Shown in pieces: positions 43,161 through 52,643 of a stretch of 64,000 nucleotides of DNA. The notes under the pieces were generated by a model that was given only the letters and a program-made list of their open reading frames with translations, was not told where the DNA came from and ran no database searches. Within the stretch, counting starts at the first letter, position 1; the number at the start of each line of letters is the position of its first letter. Position numbers and translations under genes: made by a program. Origin of the DNA: Candidatus Faecalibacterium gallistercoris (lineage in GTDB: Bacteria > Bacillota > Clostridia > Oscillospirales > Ruminococcaceae); NCBI GenBank assembly GCA_019116585.1, contig DXBJ01000079.1, forward strand, positions 26,542-90,541, written 5' to 3'.

Positions 43161-44456
43161 TCACACCAGCTCGGCCCGCACCCGGGCGCCGTCGTACCGG
43201 CCCAGGCGCACCCGGACGATCTGTCCGGCGGCGCAGCCGGGGGCGGCCACGGCCACCGGCACGTACAGCCGGGTGTAGCCGGTGAACACGGTGGCCGAAA
43301 GAGGCGTTTCCAGCAGCACCTCGTCCTCGGTGCCTTCCAGCCCGGCCAGCACCCGGGCCCGCACGGCCTCGGCGCGCAGGTGCATCCGGCGGCTGCGGGC
43401 CTGCTTTTCCTCCTCGACGACCTGGTCGGGGAAGCTGTAGGCCGGGGTGCCCTCCCGCCGGGAGTAGGGGAACACGTGCACCCGCAGGAAGCCCACCTGC
43501 TCCAGGAAGGCGCAGCTGGCCTCAAAGTCCGCCTCCGTCTCGCCGGGGAAGCCGCAGATGCAGTCGGTGGTAAAGCTGACCGGCCGGCTGCCGTAGGCCG
43601 CCCGCAGCTGCTCCACCACTTCCAGATACTGGGCGGTGGTGTAGGGGCGGCGCATCCGGCGCAGGGTGGCGTCGCAGCCGCTCTGCAGGCTGAGGTGGAA
43701 CTGGGGGCAGAGCTTGTCCACCGCGGCCATCCGGCGGATGTCCTCCGGGGTGAGCATATCGGGGTCGAGGCTGCCCAGCCGGATGCGTTCGATGCCCTCC
43801 ACCGCGGCGCACTGCTCGATCAGCTCACAGAGGCTGGTGCCGGTGTCGGAGCCGTAGCTGGGCAGGGAGATGGCGCTGAGCACCGCCTCCCGGTAGCCGG
43901 CGGCGGCCAGCTGGCGCAGCTCGGCCAGGATGCTGGCCTGGGCGCGGCTGCGCACCGGGCCCCGGGCCCGGGGGATGACGCAGTAGGCGCAGCGGCGGTT
44001 GCACCCGTCCTCCACCTTGATAAAAGCGCGGGTGTGGGTCTCGAAGCGCTCCACCGGCAGCTCTTCAAAGGCCTCGCCCCGCTCGTGGGGCTGGATGGCG
44101 ACGATCCGCTCGTGGCCCTCCAGCAGCTGGTTCACATAGCCCAGGATGGCCCGGCGGTTGGTGGTGCCGCAGACGAGGTCGGCCTCCGGCATTTGGGCGG
44201 CGGCCTCGGGGCTGGCCTGGGGCCAGCAGCCCGACATGACGGTGACGGCGCCGGGGTTTTTGCGCTTGGCCTGCCGCAGCCACTTGCGGCTTTTCTGGGC
44301 CCCGAAGTTGGTGACGGTGCAGCTGTTGACGATGTAGACGTCGGCGTCCTCGCCGTCGGGCACGACGGTGAAGCCGTTGCGCTTGAACAGCTGCTCCAGG
44401 GCCTCGGTCTCGTTCAGGTTCACCTTGCAGCCAAGGGTATAAAAACAAACACGCAT
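43161..44456 (-). CDS. mtaB: tRNA t6A37 methylthiotransferase MtaB
   Basis: 431 residues, MiaB/RimO family. Adds a methylthio group to t6A37 to give ms2t6A. N-terminal UPF0004 domain with Cys in YTLGCKVNLNETEAL (about 6-20), NSCTVT (about 46) and SGCWPQ (about 80). Radical-SAM Cys triad CNRRCAYCVIP (about 146-156), then GSLDPDML and SGCD (about 270), ending in a TRAM-like beta barrel (about 365-431). GCKVNxxE and CxxRCxYC place it in MtaB rather than MiaB. The frame is open upstream; ATG 44456 follows AGGAAAGG and gives the right start. Confidence 0.93.
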   Translation of the reverse strand: MRVCFYTLGCKVNLNETEALEQLFKRNGFTVVPDGEDADVYIVNSCTVTNFGAQKSRKWLRQAKRKNPGAVTVMSGCWPQASPEAAAQMPEADLVCGTTNRRAILGYVNQLLEGHERIVAIQPHERGEAFEELPVERFETHTRAFIKVEDGCNRRCAYCVIPRARGPVRSRAQASILAELRQLAAAGYREAVLSAISLPSYGSDTGTSLCELIEQCAAVEGIERIRLGSLDPDMLTPEDIRRMAAVDKLCPQFHLSLQSGCDATLRRMRRPYTTAQYLEVVEQLRAAYGSRPVSFTTDCICGFPGETEADFEASCAFLEQVGFLRVHVFPYSRREGTPAYSFPDQVVEEEKQARSRRMHLRAEAVRARVLAGLEGTEDEVLLETPLSATVFTGYTRLYVPVAVAAPGCAAGQIVRVRLGRYDGARVRAELV

Positions 44457-44674
44457 GGGGTATCCTTTCCTAAAAGAGGGGGCCCGCCGGGGCGCCGGGC
44501 GCCGGCCCCGCGGGGGCAGGCGGGCCTGGGGATTTCGCCCTTCCTTGCGGCGGGATGGGCTGGTTCGTTCAAAGTATAGCGGATACCGCCCCAAAAGGCA
44601 AGCGGGCATGAACAGGCCGCCGGCTGCATACAATCGAACCAGATCAATCTGACGGACGGATGGAGGCAAGAGGC

Positions 44675-45895
44675 ATGGGAGCTGGAACGGTACGGGGACG
44701 GAACGCATGGATGGGCGCGGCCCGGCGCTGGGCGGCGGCGCTCTGCCTGGCGGGGCTGGCGCTGGGGCTGCCGGGCCTGCCGGCGCGGGCCGTGGAGGGC
44801 GGCGCCCAGCTGGTGCCGGCCGAGGCGGGGGCGGGCCTGTCCCTGCCCTGCCGCGCGGCGGTGCTGGTGGACCAGGGGACCGGGACGGTGCTGTATGAAA
44901 AAGACGCCGACCGGCAGATGCCCATTGCGTCCATCACCAAGGTGATGACCCTGCTTTTGACCTTTGAGGCTCTGCACAACGGGCAGCTGACCCTGGATAC
45001 CCCGGTGCCGGTGAGTGAGCACGCCGCCAGCATGGGGGGCAGCCAGGTCTGGCTGGAGCCGGGGGAACACTTTACCCTGGACGAGATGCTGCGGGCCATC
45101 TGCGTGTCCAGCGCCAACGACGCCGCCGTGGCGGTGGCCGAGCTGGTGGGGGGCAGCGAGGAGGCTTTTGTGGCCCGGATGAACGCCAAGGCCGCGGAAT
45201 TGGGCATGACCGGCACCACCTTCAAAAACGCCTGCGGCCTGGATACCGAGGGGCACCTGTCCACCGCCCGGGACGTGGCGGTGATGAGCCGGGCCATCCT
45301 CCGCGAGTGCCCCGAGGTGCTGCACTACAGCGGCATCTGGACCGACACCCTGCGGGGCGGGGAGACCATGCTGGTGAACACCAACAAGCTGCTGCGCCGC
45401 TACGAGGGCATCACCGGCCTCAAGACCGGCACCACCGGGGGCGCGGGGGTGTGCATCTCGGCGTCGGCCAGCCGGGACGGGCTGGACCTGATCGCGGTGG
45501 TGCTGGGGTCGGACTCCAGCGCCGAGCGGTTCGACTCCGCCACCCGCCTGCTGGACTACGGCTTTGCCAACTACGAGGCCGCGCCCCTGCCCGACCTGTC
45601 GGGACGGCCCCTGTACCTGGATGTGACCGGCAGCGACGGCTTCGACGTCCCCCTGGATTACAGCGCCCTGCCCGAACGGCTGCTGGTGCCCCGGGGCGGC
45701 GCTTCGGCCCTGACCGCCTCCGTCGAGCTGCCCGGGGCGGTCCCGGCCCCCCTCTCCCGGGGGGACGAGGTGGGGACGGTGACCATCGCCGCCAACGGGA
45801 CGCCGGTGGGCAGCTGGCCCATCTGCGCCGCCGCCGGCGCGGCGCCGCTGGACTTTGACGCCGCGGTGCGCCTGATGCTGGAAAGCCTGCTGTGA
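44675..45895 (+). CDS. D-alanyl-D-alanine carboxypeptidase (PBP5/DacF family)
   Basis: 406 residues, secreted. Signal peptide with an Ala/Leu core (WAAALCLAGLALGLPGL, cut near ARA|V). The penicillin-binding motifs are SITK (Ser-x-x-Lys, about 89), SAND (Ser-x-Asn, about 147) and KTGTT (about 252). It trims the terminal D-Ala of peptidoglycan stem peptides. The C-terminal domain after about 290 is the usual beta region, with no visible membrane-anchoring amphipathic helix of E. coli length. Start 44675 follows GGAGG by 8 bases; a start at 44660 would overlap the ribosome site. Confidence 0.93.
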   Translation: MGAGTVRGRNAWMGAARRWAAALCLAGLALGLPGLPARAVEGGAQLVPAEAGAGLSLPCRAAVLVDQGTGTVLYEKDADRQMPIASITKVMTLLLTFEALHNGQLTLDTPVPVSEHAASMGGSQVWLEPGEHFTLDEMLRAICVSSANDAAVAVAELVGGSEEAFVARMNAKAAELGMTGTTFKNACGLDTEGHLSTARDVAVMSRAILRECPEVLHYSGIWTDTLRGGETMLVNTNKLLRRYEGITGLKTGTTGGAGVCISASASRDGLDLIAVVLGSDSSAERFDSATRLLDYGFANYEAAPLPDLSGRPLYLDVTGSDGFDVPLDYSALPERLLVPRGGASALTASVELPGAVPAPLSRGDEVGTVTIAANGTPVGSWPICAAAGAAPLDFDAAVRLMLESLL

Positions 45896-45897
45896 AC

Positions 45898-45942
45898 CCC
45901 CCGCCGGCCCTCCGGGCCCGGAGCCGGGAAGGGCGGGGGAAT
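45898..45942 (+). terminator. Terminator after the carboxypeptidase gene
   Basis: GC-rich hairpin CCCCCCGCC...GGCGGGGG, with a weak T-tract. The rest of 45943-46017 shows nothing else I can name. Confidence 0.5.
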
Positions 45943-46017
45943 ACCTAAATGACCAGAATTTACCATCGGGCCACCGGGGGGCTTGTTAAAATTGTATGAA
46001 TCCGGAGGATTTTGGCC

Positions 46018-46046
46018 TTGACTTTATGGAGGCGGGACGGTACACT
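46018..46046 (+). promoter_or_regulatory. pgi promoter
   Basis: TTGACT (46018-46023), 17 bases, TACACT (46041-46046), about 98 bases before pgi. Confidence 0.7.
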
Positions 46047-46143
46047 TAGATAAAGATTTTCTTCGCCGCAGGAAGGCGGGCCTCCGCCCCCTTCCTCCAG
46101 CGTGGAACCATACAGGAAAAGGAACAGTTTGGAGGCCAAGAAC

Positions 46144-47475
46144 ATGAGCGTTTCGTTTAATACCAAACACCTCACTCCGTTTATCAGCGAGGACGAGTTC
46201 GCCGCCATTTACCCGCAGGTGGCCGCGGCCCACGAGCAGCTGGAAGCCAAGACCGGCCCCGGCAACGATTTCCTGGGCTGGATGTACCTGCCCCGCGATT
46301 ACGATAAAGAAGAGTTTGGCCGCATCCAGGACGCGGCCCGGAAGATCCGCAGCGACTCCGACGTGCTGGTGGTGGCCGGCATCGGCGGCAGCTACCTGGG
46401 CGCCCGCGCCGTGGTGGAGGCCGTCAAGGGCGTCTACCACAACGAGCTGGAAGAGGGCCTGAAGGTCTACTTCTGCGGCAACAGCATCAGCCCCACCGCC
46501 CTGAACGACATCATCGCGCTGTGCAAGGGCAAGCGCTTCTCCATCAACGTCATCTCCAAGTCGGGCACCACCACCGAGACCAGCCTGGCGTTCCGTGTCC
46601 TGCGCAAGCTGCTGGAGGACCAGGTGGGCGTGGAGGAAGCCAACAAGCGGATCTACGCCACCACCGACCGGGCCCGCGGCACCCTCAAGCAGCTGGCCGA
46701 CAGCCAGGGCTGGCCCACCTTCGTGGTGCCGGACGACGTGGGCGGCCGCTACTCGGTGCTTTCGGCCGTGGGCCTGCTGCCCATCGCCGCCGCCGGCATC
46801 GACATCGGCGAGCTGATGCAGGGCGCTGCCGACGCCATGGAGCGCTTCTCGGTCCTCAGCCCCGACAACGACGCCTACAAGTACGCCGCCGCCCGCAACA
46901 TCCTCAGCCGCAAGGGCAAGCAGATCGAGATCCTCGAGTGCTACGAGCCCAACTTTGCCCTGATGAACGAGTGGTACAAGCAGCTGTTCGGCGAGAGCGA
47001 GGGCAAGGACAACAAGGGCCTGTTCCCCGCAAGCTGCATCTTCTCCACCGACCTGCACTCCATGGGCCAGTTCATCCAGGAGGGCACCCGCAACATGTTC
47101 GAGACCATCGTCAACGTCAAGAACCCCGCCAAGGACCTCTTCATCGAGGAGCTGGAGGGCAACTTCGACGGCCTGAACTTCCTGGCCGGCCAGAACATGA
47201 GCGTGGTCAACCGCAAGGCCATGGAGGGCACCATCCTGGCCCACACCGACGGCGGCGTGCCCCAGATGCTGATCGACGTGGACGACCTGTCGGCCTACAA
47301 CGTGGGCTACCTGATCTACTTCTTCTGGCGTGCCTGCGCCTGCAGCGGCTACCTGCTGGGGGTCAACCCCTTCAACCAGCCGGGCGTCGAGAGCTACAAG
47401 AAGAATATGTTCGCGCTGCTGGGCAAGCCGGGCTACGAGAGCCTGACCGCCGAGCTGGAGGCAAAGCTCCGGTAA
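46144..47475 (+). CDS. pgi: Glucose-6-phosphate isomerase
   Basis: 443 residues, the short Firmicutes form. Interconverts glucose-6-P and fructose-6-P. Seen: [15 protein letters not shown] (about 76), [16 protein letters not shown] (about 138-153, phosphate loop), [14 protein letters not shown] (about 200) with Arg, [11 protein letters not shown] with the His (about 306), and [13 protein letters not shown] with the catalytic Lys (about 414). GGAGG lies 9 bases before ATG 46144; an upstream in-frame start at 46102 lacks one. Confidence 0.97.
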   Translation: MSVSFNTKHLTPFISEDEFAAIYPQVAAAHEQLEAKTGPGNDFLGWMYLPRDYDKEEFGRIQDAARKIRSDSDVLVVAGIGGSYLGARAVVEAVKGVYHNELEEGLKVYFCGNSISPTALNDIIALCKGKRFSINVISKSGTTTETSLAFRVLRKLLEDQVGVEEANKRIYATTDRARGTLKQLADSQGWPTFVVPDDVGGRYSVLSAVGLLPIAAAGIDIGELMQGAADAMERFSVLSPDNDAYKYAAARNILSRKGKQIEILECYEPNFALMNEWYKQLFGESEGKDNKGLFPASCIFSTDLHSMGQFIQEGTRNMFETIVNVKNPAKDLFIEELEGNFDGLNFLAGQNMSVVNRKAMEGTILAHTDGGVPQMLIDVDDLSAYNVGYLIYFFWRACACSGYLLGVNPFNQPGVESYKKNMFALLGKPGYESLTAELEAKLR

Positions 47476-47537
47476 GATCCCCCATTCAAAAACGGAATCC
47501 CCCGCCGCCAGGCGTGGAAAATACAGGAGGCTATATT

Positions 47538-47942
47538 ATGATTAGACTGATTGTCGGTACCAAGGGCTCGGGCAAAACCAAGGCAATGATCGATATGATC
47601 AATGAGTCGGTCCGCACGACCAAAGGCAGCGTCGTGGTGGTGGAAAAGGGCATGAAACTGACCTATGACATCGCTTCGGCTGCCCGCCTCATCGACCTCG
47701 ACGAATATAAGATCCAGGGCGGCGAGATGCTCTACGGCTTTGTCGCAGGGCTGATGGCCAGCAACTACGACATCACCGATATCTACATCGACGGCATCCT
47801 CAAGGTGCTGGACCACGACATCAACCGCCTGGGCGTGGTGCTGGACGAGATGGCCGCCATTGCCGGCGACAGCGTCCGCGTCACCGTCACCGTCAGCGCC
47901 GACGAGGCCATGCTGCCCCACAACGTCAAGAAGTACCTGTGA
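47538..47942 (+). CDS. Small P-loop protein, unknown
   Basis: 134 residues. A Walker A motif, GTKGSGKT (about 7-14), opens it, followed by a helix (KAMIDMINESVRTT) and hydrophobic strands (GSVVVVEKG, ITDIYIDGIL). The second half (VVLDEMAAIAGDSVRVTVTVSADEAMLPH) has a strand with Asp-Glu that may act as Walker B. I do not recognise the family, though a similar short ATPase-like protein is common in clostridia beside pgi. AGGAGG lies 7 bases before the start. A terminator follows, so it probably ends the pgi transcript. Confidence 0.75.
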   Translation: MIRLIVGTKGSGKTKAMIDMINESVRTTKGSVVVVEKGMKLTYDIASAARLIDLDEYKIQGGEMLYGFVAGLMASNYDITDIYIDGILKVLDHDINRLGVVLDEMAAIAGDSVRVTVTVSADEAMLPHNVKKYL

Positions 47943-47976
47943 TTTTTACCCTTTGCCCCTGCGGGGAAAGCGGACA

Positions 47977-48008
47977 GGCCGGTGCGCTGGAGGCGCACCG
48001 GCCTTATC
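47977..48008 (+). terminator. Terminator after the P-loop gene
   Basis: GGCCGGTGCGC (47977-47987) pairs perfectly with GCGCACCGGCC (47993-48003), followed by TTATCC. Confidence 0.7.
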
Positions 48009-48054
48009 CGGTCAGGGGAGAGAAAAATTTTCTTGCCGGTGCGCAATTTGGGGC

Positions 48055-48083
48055 TTGACACAGGCCGCCTTTGGCGCTATACT
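48055..48083 (+). promoter_or_regulatory. DUF177-rpmF promoter
   Basis: TTGACA (48055-48060), 17 bases, TATACT (48078-48083). The transcript start is only about 20 bases from the gene. Confidence 0.88.
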
Positions 48084-48110
48084 TACAAGGCAGCTTTTTA
48101 GAGGTGTACT

Positions 48111-48608
48111 ATGCAATTTGACCTGAGAAGGTTCATCGCATCCGACCGCGCCGGCTGGCAGCAGACGTTTGACTGCGACCTGTCGGGGCGCGATTTTGCC
48201 GGTTCGCGGATCGAAACGCCCGTCCAGGCCCGCTTTACCGCGCAGGCAGACGGGGACGAAGTGCGGATGACTTTGCGGGCAAGCGCATCGGTGCATGGCG
48301 AATGCGCGCGCTGCCTCGACCCCGTCAGCTTTGACGCCCGGGTGGAGGCAGAGTGGACGGCGCGGGAGCGGGACCTGGACGACCCGGACTTTGAACTGCC
48401 CCTGACCCCAGCGGGCAGCATCGACCTGGACGACTGGCTCTACCAGGAGTTTTTGTTCCAGATCCCCGGGGTGCTGCTGTGCAGCCCCGACTGCCCGGGC
48501 CTATGCCTCCAGTGCGGGCGCAAACGTCCCTGCTCCTGCCCGGCTGCGCCCGAATCGAGCGTACAGCCGGATGCGAGGCTGAGCGTACTGAAATCACTGC
48601 TGAACTGA
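48111..48608 (+). CDS. YceD (DUF177) family protein
   Basis: 165 residues. The DUF177 pattern is present: a beta domain with GEVRMTLRASASVHGECARCLDPVSF (Cys-Ala-Arg-Cys, about 61-73), then acidic DLDDPDFELPLTPAGSIDLDDWLYQEFLFQIP (about 84-117), then CxxDCxGLCxxCG near the end (about 122-137). The protein is conserved next to rpmF and is linked to 23S rRNA or large-subunit assembly. The Cys pairs may bind zinc. GAGGTGT precedes the start, and it is followed by rpmF after 25 bases. Confidence 0.92.
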   Translation: MQFDLRRFIASDRAGWQQTFDCDLSGRDFAGSRIETPVQARFTAQADGDEVRMTLRASASVHGECARCLDPVSFDARVEAEWTARERDLDDPDFELPLTPAGSIDLDDWLYQEFLFQIPGVLLCSPDCPGLCLQCGRKRPCSCPAAPESSVQPDARLSVLKSLLN

Positions 48609-48633
48609 TATTCCATCCAAGGAGGTGCAAACT

Positions 48634-48813
48634 ATGGCAGTACCCAAGAGACATCTTTCCAAGGCCCGCCGCGACAAGCGCCGCAGCAACGTCTGGAAGC
48701 TGGAGGCCCCCACGCTGGTGAAGTGCAGCAACTGCGGCTCTTTCAAGCTCCCCCACCAGGCCTGCGGCAACTGCGGCTACTACAAGGGCGAGGAAGTCAT
48801 CAAGAAGGGCTGA
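48634..48813 (+). CDS. rpmF: Ribosomal protein L32
   Basis: 59 residues. Begins MAVPKRHLSKARRDKRRSNVW, typical of L32, with a zinc ribbon of four Cys (CSNC about 31, CGNC about 45). This is the C+ form that needs zinc; the C- paralogue used under zinc starvation is not seen. GGAGG lies 8 bases upstream. It is not followed by plsX as in many bacteria; plsY lies 3 kb further on. Confidence 0.97.
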   Translation: MAVPKRHLSKARRDKRRSNVWKLEAPTLVKCSNCGSFKLPHQACGNCGYYKGEEVIKKG

Positions 48814-48850
48814 TTTGCATTTTACTTGGTGGCAACATGGATGTATGACA

Positions 48851-48885
48851 GAAGGGGAGGGCATACCATGCCTTCCCCTTCTTCG
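48851..48885 (+). terminator. Terminator after rpmF
   Basis: GAAGGGGAGGGCAT pairs with ATGCCTTCCCCTTC (48851-48882), followed by TTCG. The 48886-49056 stretch is GC-rich, with no other supported feature. Confidence 0.65.
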
Positions 48886-49056
48886 CGTTATACGGGGATG
48901 TTCCCCGGTTTTTCTGCGCGGCGGCGGGCGGCTCTGCCCTATGGGCGCCCCTGACCGCCGCTGCCCCGGGGCGTGCCCCGCAGGCGCCCTTCCGGCTGTG
49001 CCCACCGCCCGGCCGGAAGGGACCGACATTTGTTTTTCTGAAAGGAGGCGGCAGCC

Positions 49057-50412
49057 ATGGCCATGAAGATCGACGCGGTGGCCCCCGGCTCGGATGCGGC
49101 GGCCCTGGGCCTTGGCCCCGGGGACGAGCTGCTGGCAGTGGACGGCAACGTCCTGAACGACGCGCTGGATTACCAGTTTTATACCGACAGCCCCGGCTTC
49201 CATCTGACCGCCCGGGTGGGGGGCCGGATGGAGGAGTGGGATGTGGCCCGGCAGCCCGGCGAGGACTTTGGGTGCAGCTTTGCCACCTATCTGGGGGACA
49301 AAAAGCACTCCTGCGCCAACCGCTGCATCTTCTGCTTCATCGACCAGCTGCCGCCGGGGATGCGCAAAAGCCTGTACTTCAAGGACGACGACGAGCGGCT
49401 GTCCTTTTTGTTCGGCAACTATATCACCATGACCAATATGCACGATCATGAGATCGACCGGATCATCCGGATGCATATTTCCCCCATCAATGTGTCGGTC
49501 CACACCACCAACCCCGAGCTGCGGTCCAGGATGCTGGCCAACCGCCGGGGCGGCGAGACCCTGCGCTATCTGGAGCGGCTGGCCCGGGCCGGCATCGCCG
49601 TCAACTGCCAGCTGGTCCTCTGCCGGGGGGTCAACGACGGGGACGAGCTGCGCCGCACCCTGACCGACCTGCTGGACCTGGGCCCCATGGTCCAGAGCAT
49701 CGCCGCGGTGCCCTGCGGCATCACCGACTACCGGCAGGGGCTGTACCCCCAGGTCCCCTACGACGCGGCCTCCAGCGCCGAAGTCATCGACATCATGGAG
49801 GCGTTTGGGGAGCAGGCCCTGGCCCGCTACGGCAGCCGGATCGTCTACCCCAGCGACGAGTGGTACCTGAACGCCGGCCGCCCCATCCCGCCGGCGGCGT
49901 TCTACGAGGAGTTTGCCCAGCTGGAAAACGGGGTGGGGATGTGGCGGCTGTACGAGGACAGCTTCCGGGCCGAGCTGGCCCGGCCCCATGCCGTCTACGG
50001 TGAAAAAAAGATGGACGTGGTCACGGGGACCATGGCCGCCCCCCTGATCACCGCCATGATGGACGAGCTGCACCGGCAGTACCCCATGATCTCGGTGACG
50101 GTGCACCCCATCCGCAACCGCTATTTTGGCGGCAACGTGGGGGTGGCGGGCCTGGTGACGGCCACCGACATCATCGAACAGTGCCAGGGCAGGCTGGCCA
50201 GCGGCGTGCTGGGCGTGCCGGAAGTGATGCTGCGCAGCGAGCGGGATATGTTCCTGGACAGCGTCACGGTGGAAGAGCTGGCCCGGAAGCTGGGGGTCCG
50301 GGTGGAGATCCTGCCCGCCGACGGCGGCAAGGAGGCCCGCGCCCTGCTGCGCAGCGGGCTGCACATCTCCCGCCGCAGAAAGCCCAAAACGGAGGAAACA
50401 AGCCATGAGTAA
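49057..50412 (+). CDS. DUF512 PDZ/radical-SAM protein
   Basis: 451 residues. N-terminal PDZ-like domain (APGSDAAALGLGPGDELLAVDGN, about 7-29). The next part has the radical-SAM Cys set in CANRCIFCFID (about 87-97) and a TIM-barrel-like body, then the DUF512 domain from about 260 (VYPSDEWYLNAGRPIPP, AFYEEFAQLENGVGM). C-terminal VTGTMAAPL and YFGGNVGVAGLVT complete it. Function in clostridia unknown; the [4Fe-4S] cluster and its place before der are conserved. Its stop overlaps the der start by 8 bases, so the two are translationally coupled. Confidence 0.88.
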   Translation: MAMKIDAVAPGSDAAALGLGPGDELLAVDGNVLNDALDYQFYTDSPGFHLTARVGGRMEEWDVARQPGEDFGCSFATYLGDKKHSCANRCIFCFIDQLPPGMRKSLYFKDDDERLSFLFGNYITMTNMHDHEIDRIIRMHISPINVSVHTTNPELRSRMLANRRGGETLRYLERLARAGIAVNCQLVLCRGVNDGDELRRTLTDLLDLGPMVQSIAAVPCGITDYRQGLYPQVPYDAASSAEVIDIMEAFGEQALARYGSRIVYPSDEWYLNAGRPIPPAAFYEEFAQLENGVGMWRLYEDSFRAELARPHAVYGEKKMDVVTGTMAAPLITAMMDELHRQYPMISVTVHPIRNRYFGGNVGVAGLVTATDIIEQCQGRLASGVLGVPEVMLRSERDMFLDSVTVEELARKLGVRVEILPADGGKEARALLRSGLHISRRRKPKTEETSHE

Positions 50413-51748
50413 ACCCATCGTTGCAGTGGTGGGCCGGCCCAACGTGGGCAAGTCCACCCTGTTCAATAAATTGTGCGGCCAGCGGCTGGCCATCGTCGAG
50501 GACACCCCCGGCATCACCCGGGACCGGATCTTCGCCCCCTGCGAGTGGCAGGGCCGGGAGCTGCTGCTGGTGGACACCGGCGGCATCGAGCCCAAAGCCA
50601 CCGAGGGCATCCTGGCCCATATGCGCCAGCAGGCCCAGATCGCCATCGACACCGCCGACTGCATCGTCTTTGTGGTGGACGTCCGCTCGGGGATGACCGC
50701 CTCGGACGAAGAGGTGGCCCACATGCTGCGCCGCAGCCGCAAGCCGGTGATCCTGGCGGTGAACAAGTGCGACAGCGTCGGCGACCCGCCCCCCGAGATG
50801 TACGAGTTCTACAACCTGGGCTTTGAAGAGGTGATGCCCGTGTCGGCGGTCCACGGCCACGGCACCGGCGACCTGCTGGACGCCGTCTGCGCCCACCTGG
50901 ACTTTTCCGAGACGGTGGTGGAAGAGGACCGCATCCCGGTGGCCATCATCGGGCGGCCCAACGTGGGCAAGTCCAGCCTGACCAACCGCATCCTGGGGGA
51001 GGAACGGATGATCGTGGCCGACGAGGCCGGCACCACCCGGGACGCCATCGACACCCCGGTGGACAACCAGTTCGGCAAGTTCATCTTTACCGACACCGCC
51101 GGCCTGCGCCGCCGCTCCAACATCGGCGAAGGGCTGGAGCGCTATATGGTGGTGCGGGCCCTGGCCGCGGTGGAGCGCAGCCGGGTGGCCCTGATCCTGG
51201 TGGACGCCACCGTAGGCTTCACCGAGCAGGACAGCAAGATCGCCGGCTATGCCCACGAGCAGGGCAAGGCCTGCATCATCGTGGTCAACAAGTGGGACGC
51301 GGTGGAAGGCAAGGAGACCAACACCATGGAGCTGCAGCGCCGGGGCTACGCCGAGTGCTTCAGCTTTATGAGCTATGCGCCGATCATCTTCATTTCGGCC
51401 CAGACGGGGTACAACATCGACCGGCTGATGCGGCTGATCCGGGAGGTGGACACCCAGAACGGCGCCCGCGTCCCCACCGGCGTGCTGAACGAGATGCTGG
51501 CCCGCGCCACCGCCCGGGTCCAGCCCCCCACCGACAAGGGCCGCCGCCTGAAGATCTTCTACCTGACCCAGGCGTCCACCCGCCCGCCCACGTTCGTGGC
51601 CTTTGTCAACTCCAAACCGCTGTTCCATTTCAGCTACCAGCGGTATCTCATCAACCAGATCCGCGAGAGCTTCAGCCTGGAGCACACCCCCATCCGCCTG
51701 GTGGTCCGCGAGCGGGGCACCGGCCAGGTGGGCGCGAAGGACGTTTGA
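50405..51748 (+). CDS. der: GTPase Der (EngA)
   Basis: 447 residues. Two tandem GTPase domains: G1 GRPNVGKST (about 10) with DTPG/DTGG, then NKCD (about 121), and second G1 GRPNVGKSS (about 184), DTAG (about 229), NKWD (about 297). A KH-like domain follows (about 350-440). Der is essential for 50S ribosome assembly. It lies in an operon with the DUF512 gene. Confidence 0.97.
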   Translation: MSKPIVAVVGRPNVGKSTLFNKLCGQRLAIVEDTPGITRDRIFAPCEWQGRELLLVDTGGIEPKATEGILAHMRQQAQIAIDTADCIVFVVDVRSGMTASDEEVAHMLRRSRKPVILAVNKCDSVGDPPPEMYEFYNLGFEEVMPVSAVHGHGTGDLLDAVCAHLDFSETVVEEDRIPVAIIGRPNVGKSSLTNRILGEERMIVADEAGTTRDAIDTPVDNQFGKFIFTDTAGLRRRSNIGEGLERYMVVRALAAVERSRVALILVDATVGFTEQDSKIAGYAHEQGKACIIVVNKWDAVEGKETNTMELQRRGYAECFSFMSYAPIIFISAQTGYNIDRLMRLIREVDTQNGARVPTGVLNEMLARATARVQPPTDKGRRLKIFYLTQASTRPPTFVAFVNSKPLFHFSYQRYLINQIRESFSLEHTPIRLVVRERGTGQVGAKDV

Positions 51749-51876
51749 GTCTCTCTTGGTTCGCCCCCGGCCTTGCCGGACGGCTGCCTTCTCCGGCATG
51801 CAGGGGAGGCGGGAGCAGGCGCGCTGCCGCCTGCCGGGGCTGAAAAGGGGAAAAGGGCATAGAAGGAGGAAAAACT

Positions 51877-52551
51877 ATGCTGATGGACATTTTGATCGTC
51901 CTGGCGGTGGCGCTGGAAGCCTACCTGCTGGGCAGCATCGACACGGGGATCCTGGTCTCGCGGCTCGTTTACCACGACGACGTCCGCAAGCACGGCAGCG
52001 GCGCGGCGGGCATGACCAACATGCTGCGCACCTTTGGCAAGAGGGCCGCCGCCATGACCGCCGCCGGCGACGTGCTGAAAGGGATCCTGGCGGTCTGCAT
52101 CGGCCGGTGGCTGTTCACATTCCTGTCCGGGGAGCTGTTCAGCCAGTACCTGGGGGTCTACCTGGCGGCCATCCTGGCCGTGGTGGGCCACCTGAAACCC
52201 ATCTACTTTGGCTTTAAGGGGGGCAAGGGCGTCCTGGTGGCCGGCGGGGCTATTCTGGCCGTCCAGCCCATCCTGTTCCCCTGCCTGTTCGTCATCTTCC
52301 TGGCCTGCCTCATCCCCACCGGGATGGTCTCGCTGGGCAGCATCGTCATGGCTGTCTGCTACCCCTTCCTGACTTTGGGCTACGGCCTGCTCACCGGCCT
52401 GCCCGCCGGGGATCTGGCCGTCACCACCATAGGGTCCGCCATCATGGCGGCGATGGTGTTCTACATGCACCGCTCCAACCTCCAGCGCATCCGCGAGGGC
52501 AAGGAGTACCGCTTTGGCCGCAAGGGCAAAGACGGCAAGGACAAGACCTGA
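51877..52551 (+). CDS. plsY: Glycerol-3-phosphate acyltransferase PlsY
   Basis: 224 residues, several membrane helices. Conserved motifs: GSGAAGMTNMLRTFGK (about 45-60), with the Ala-Ala form in place of GSGNxG and the Asn-Met-Leu-Arg that binds G3P; HLKPIYFGFKGGKGV (about 107-121), second motif; then a third region before the last helices. It transfers acyl groups from acyl-phosphate to G3P, the first step of phospholipid synthesis. GGAGGA sits before the ATG at 51877. The 128 bases after der are GC-rich and hold no gene I can support. Confidence 0.92.
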   Translation: MLMDILIVLAVALEAYLLGSIDTGILVSRLVYHDDVRKHGSGAAGMTNMLRTFGKRAAAMTAAGDVLKGILAVCIGRWLFTFLSGELFSQYLGVYLAAILAVVGHLKPIYFGFKGGKGVLVAGGAILAVQPILFPCLFVIFLACLIPTGMVSLGSIVMAVCYPFLTLGYGLLTGLPAGDLAVTTIGSAIMAAMVFYMHRSNLQRIREGKEYRFGRKGKDGKDKT

Positions 52552-52582
52552 AACAGCACCACGCTGTGTAAAATATATCATA

Positions 52583-52625
52583 AAAAATCCCGACCGTATA
52601 CACACTGTACGGTCGGGATTTTTTG
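52583..52625. terminator. Bidirectional terminator between plsY and hypE
   Basis: AAAAAATCCCGACCGT pairs with ACGGTCGGGATTTTTT over 16 bp, around TATACACACTGT. Strong on both strands. Confidence 0.95.
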
Positions 52626-52643
52626 CAGTCCGGGCGGCAGCGC

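Noticed and set aside
45982..45999. Second Rex-like site (TTGTTAAAATTGTATGAA) before pgi
   Set aside because: Only the left half matches; the right half lacks TAAC, so it is not supported.
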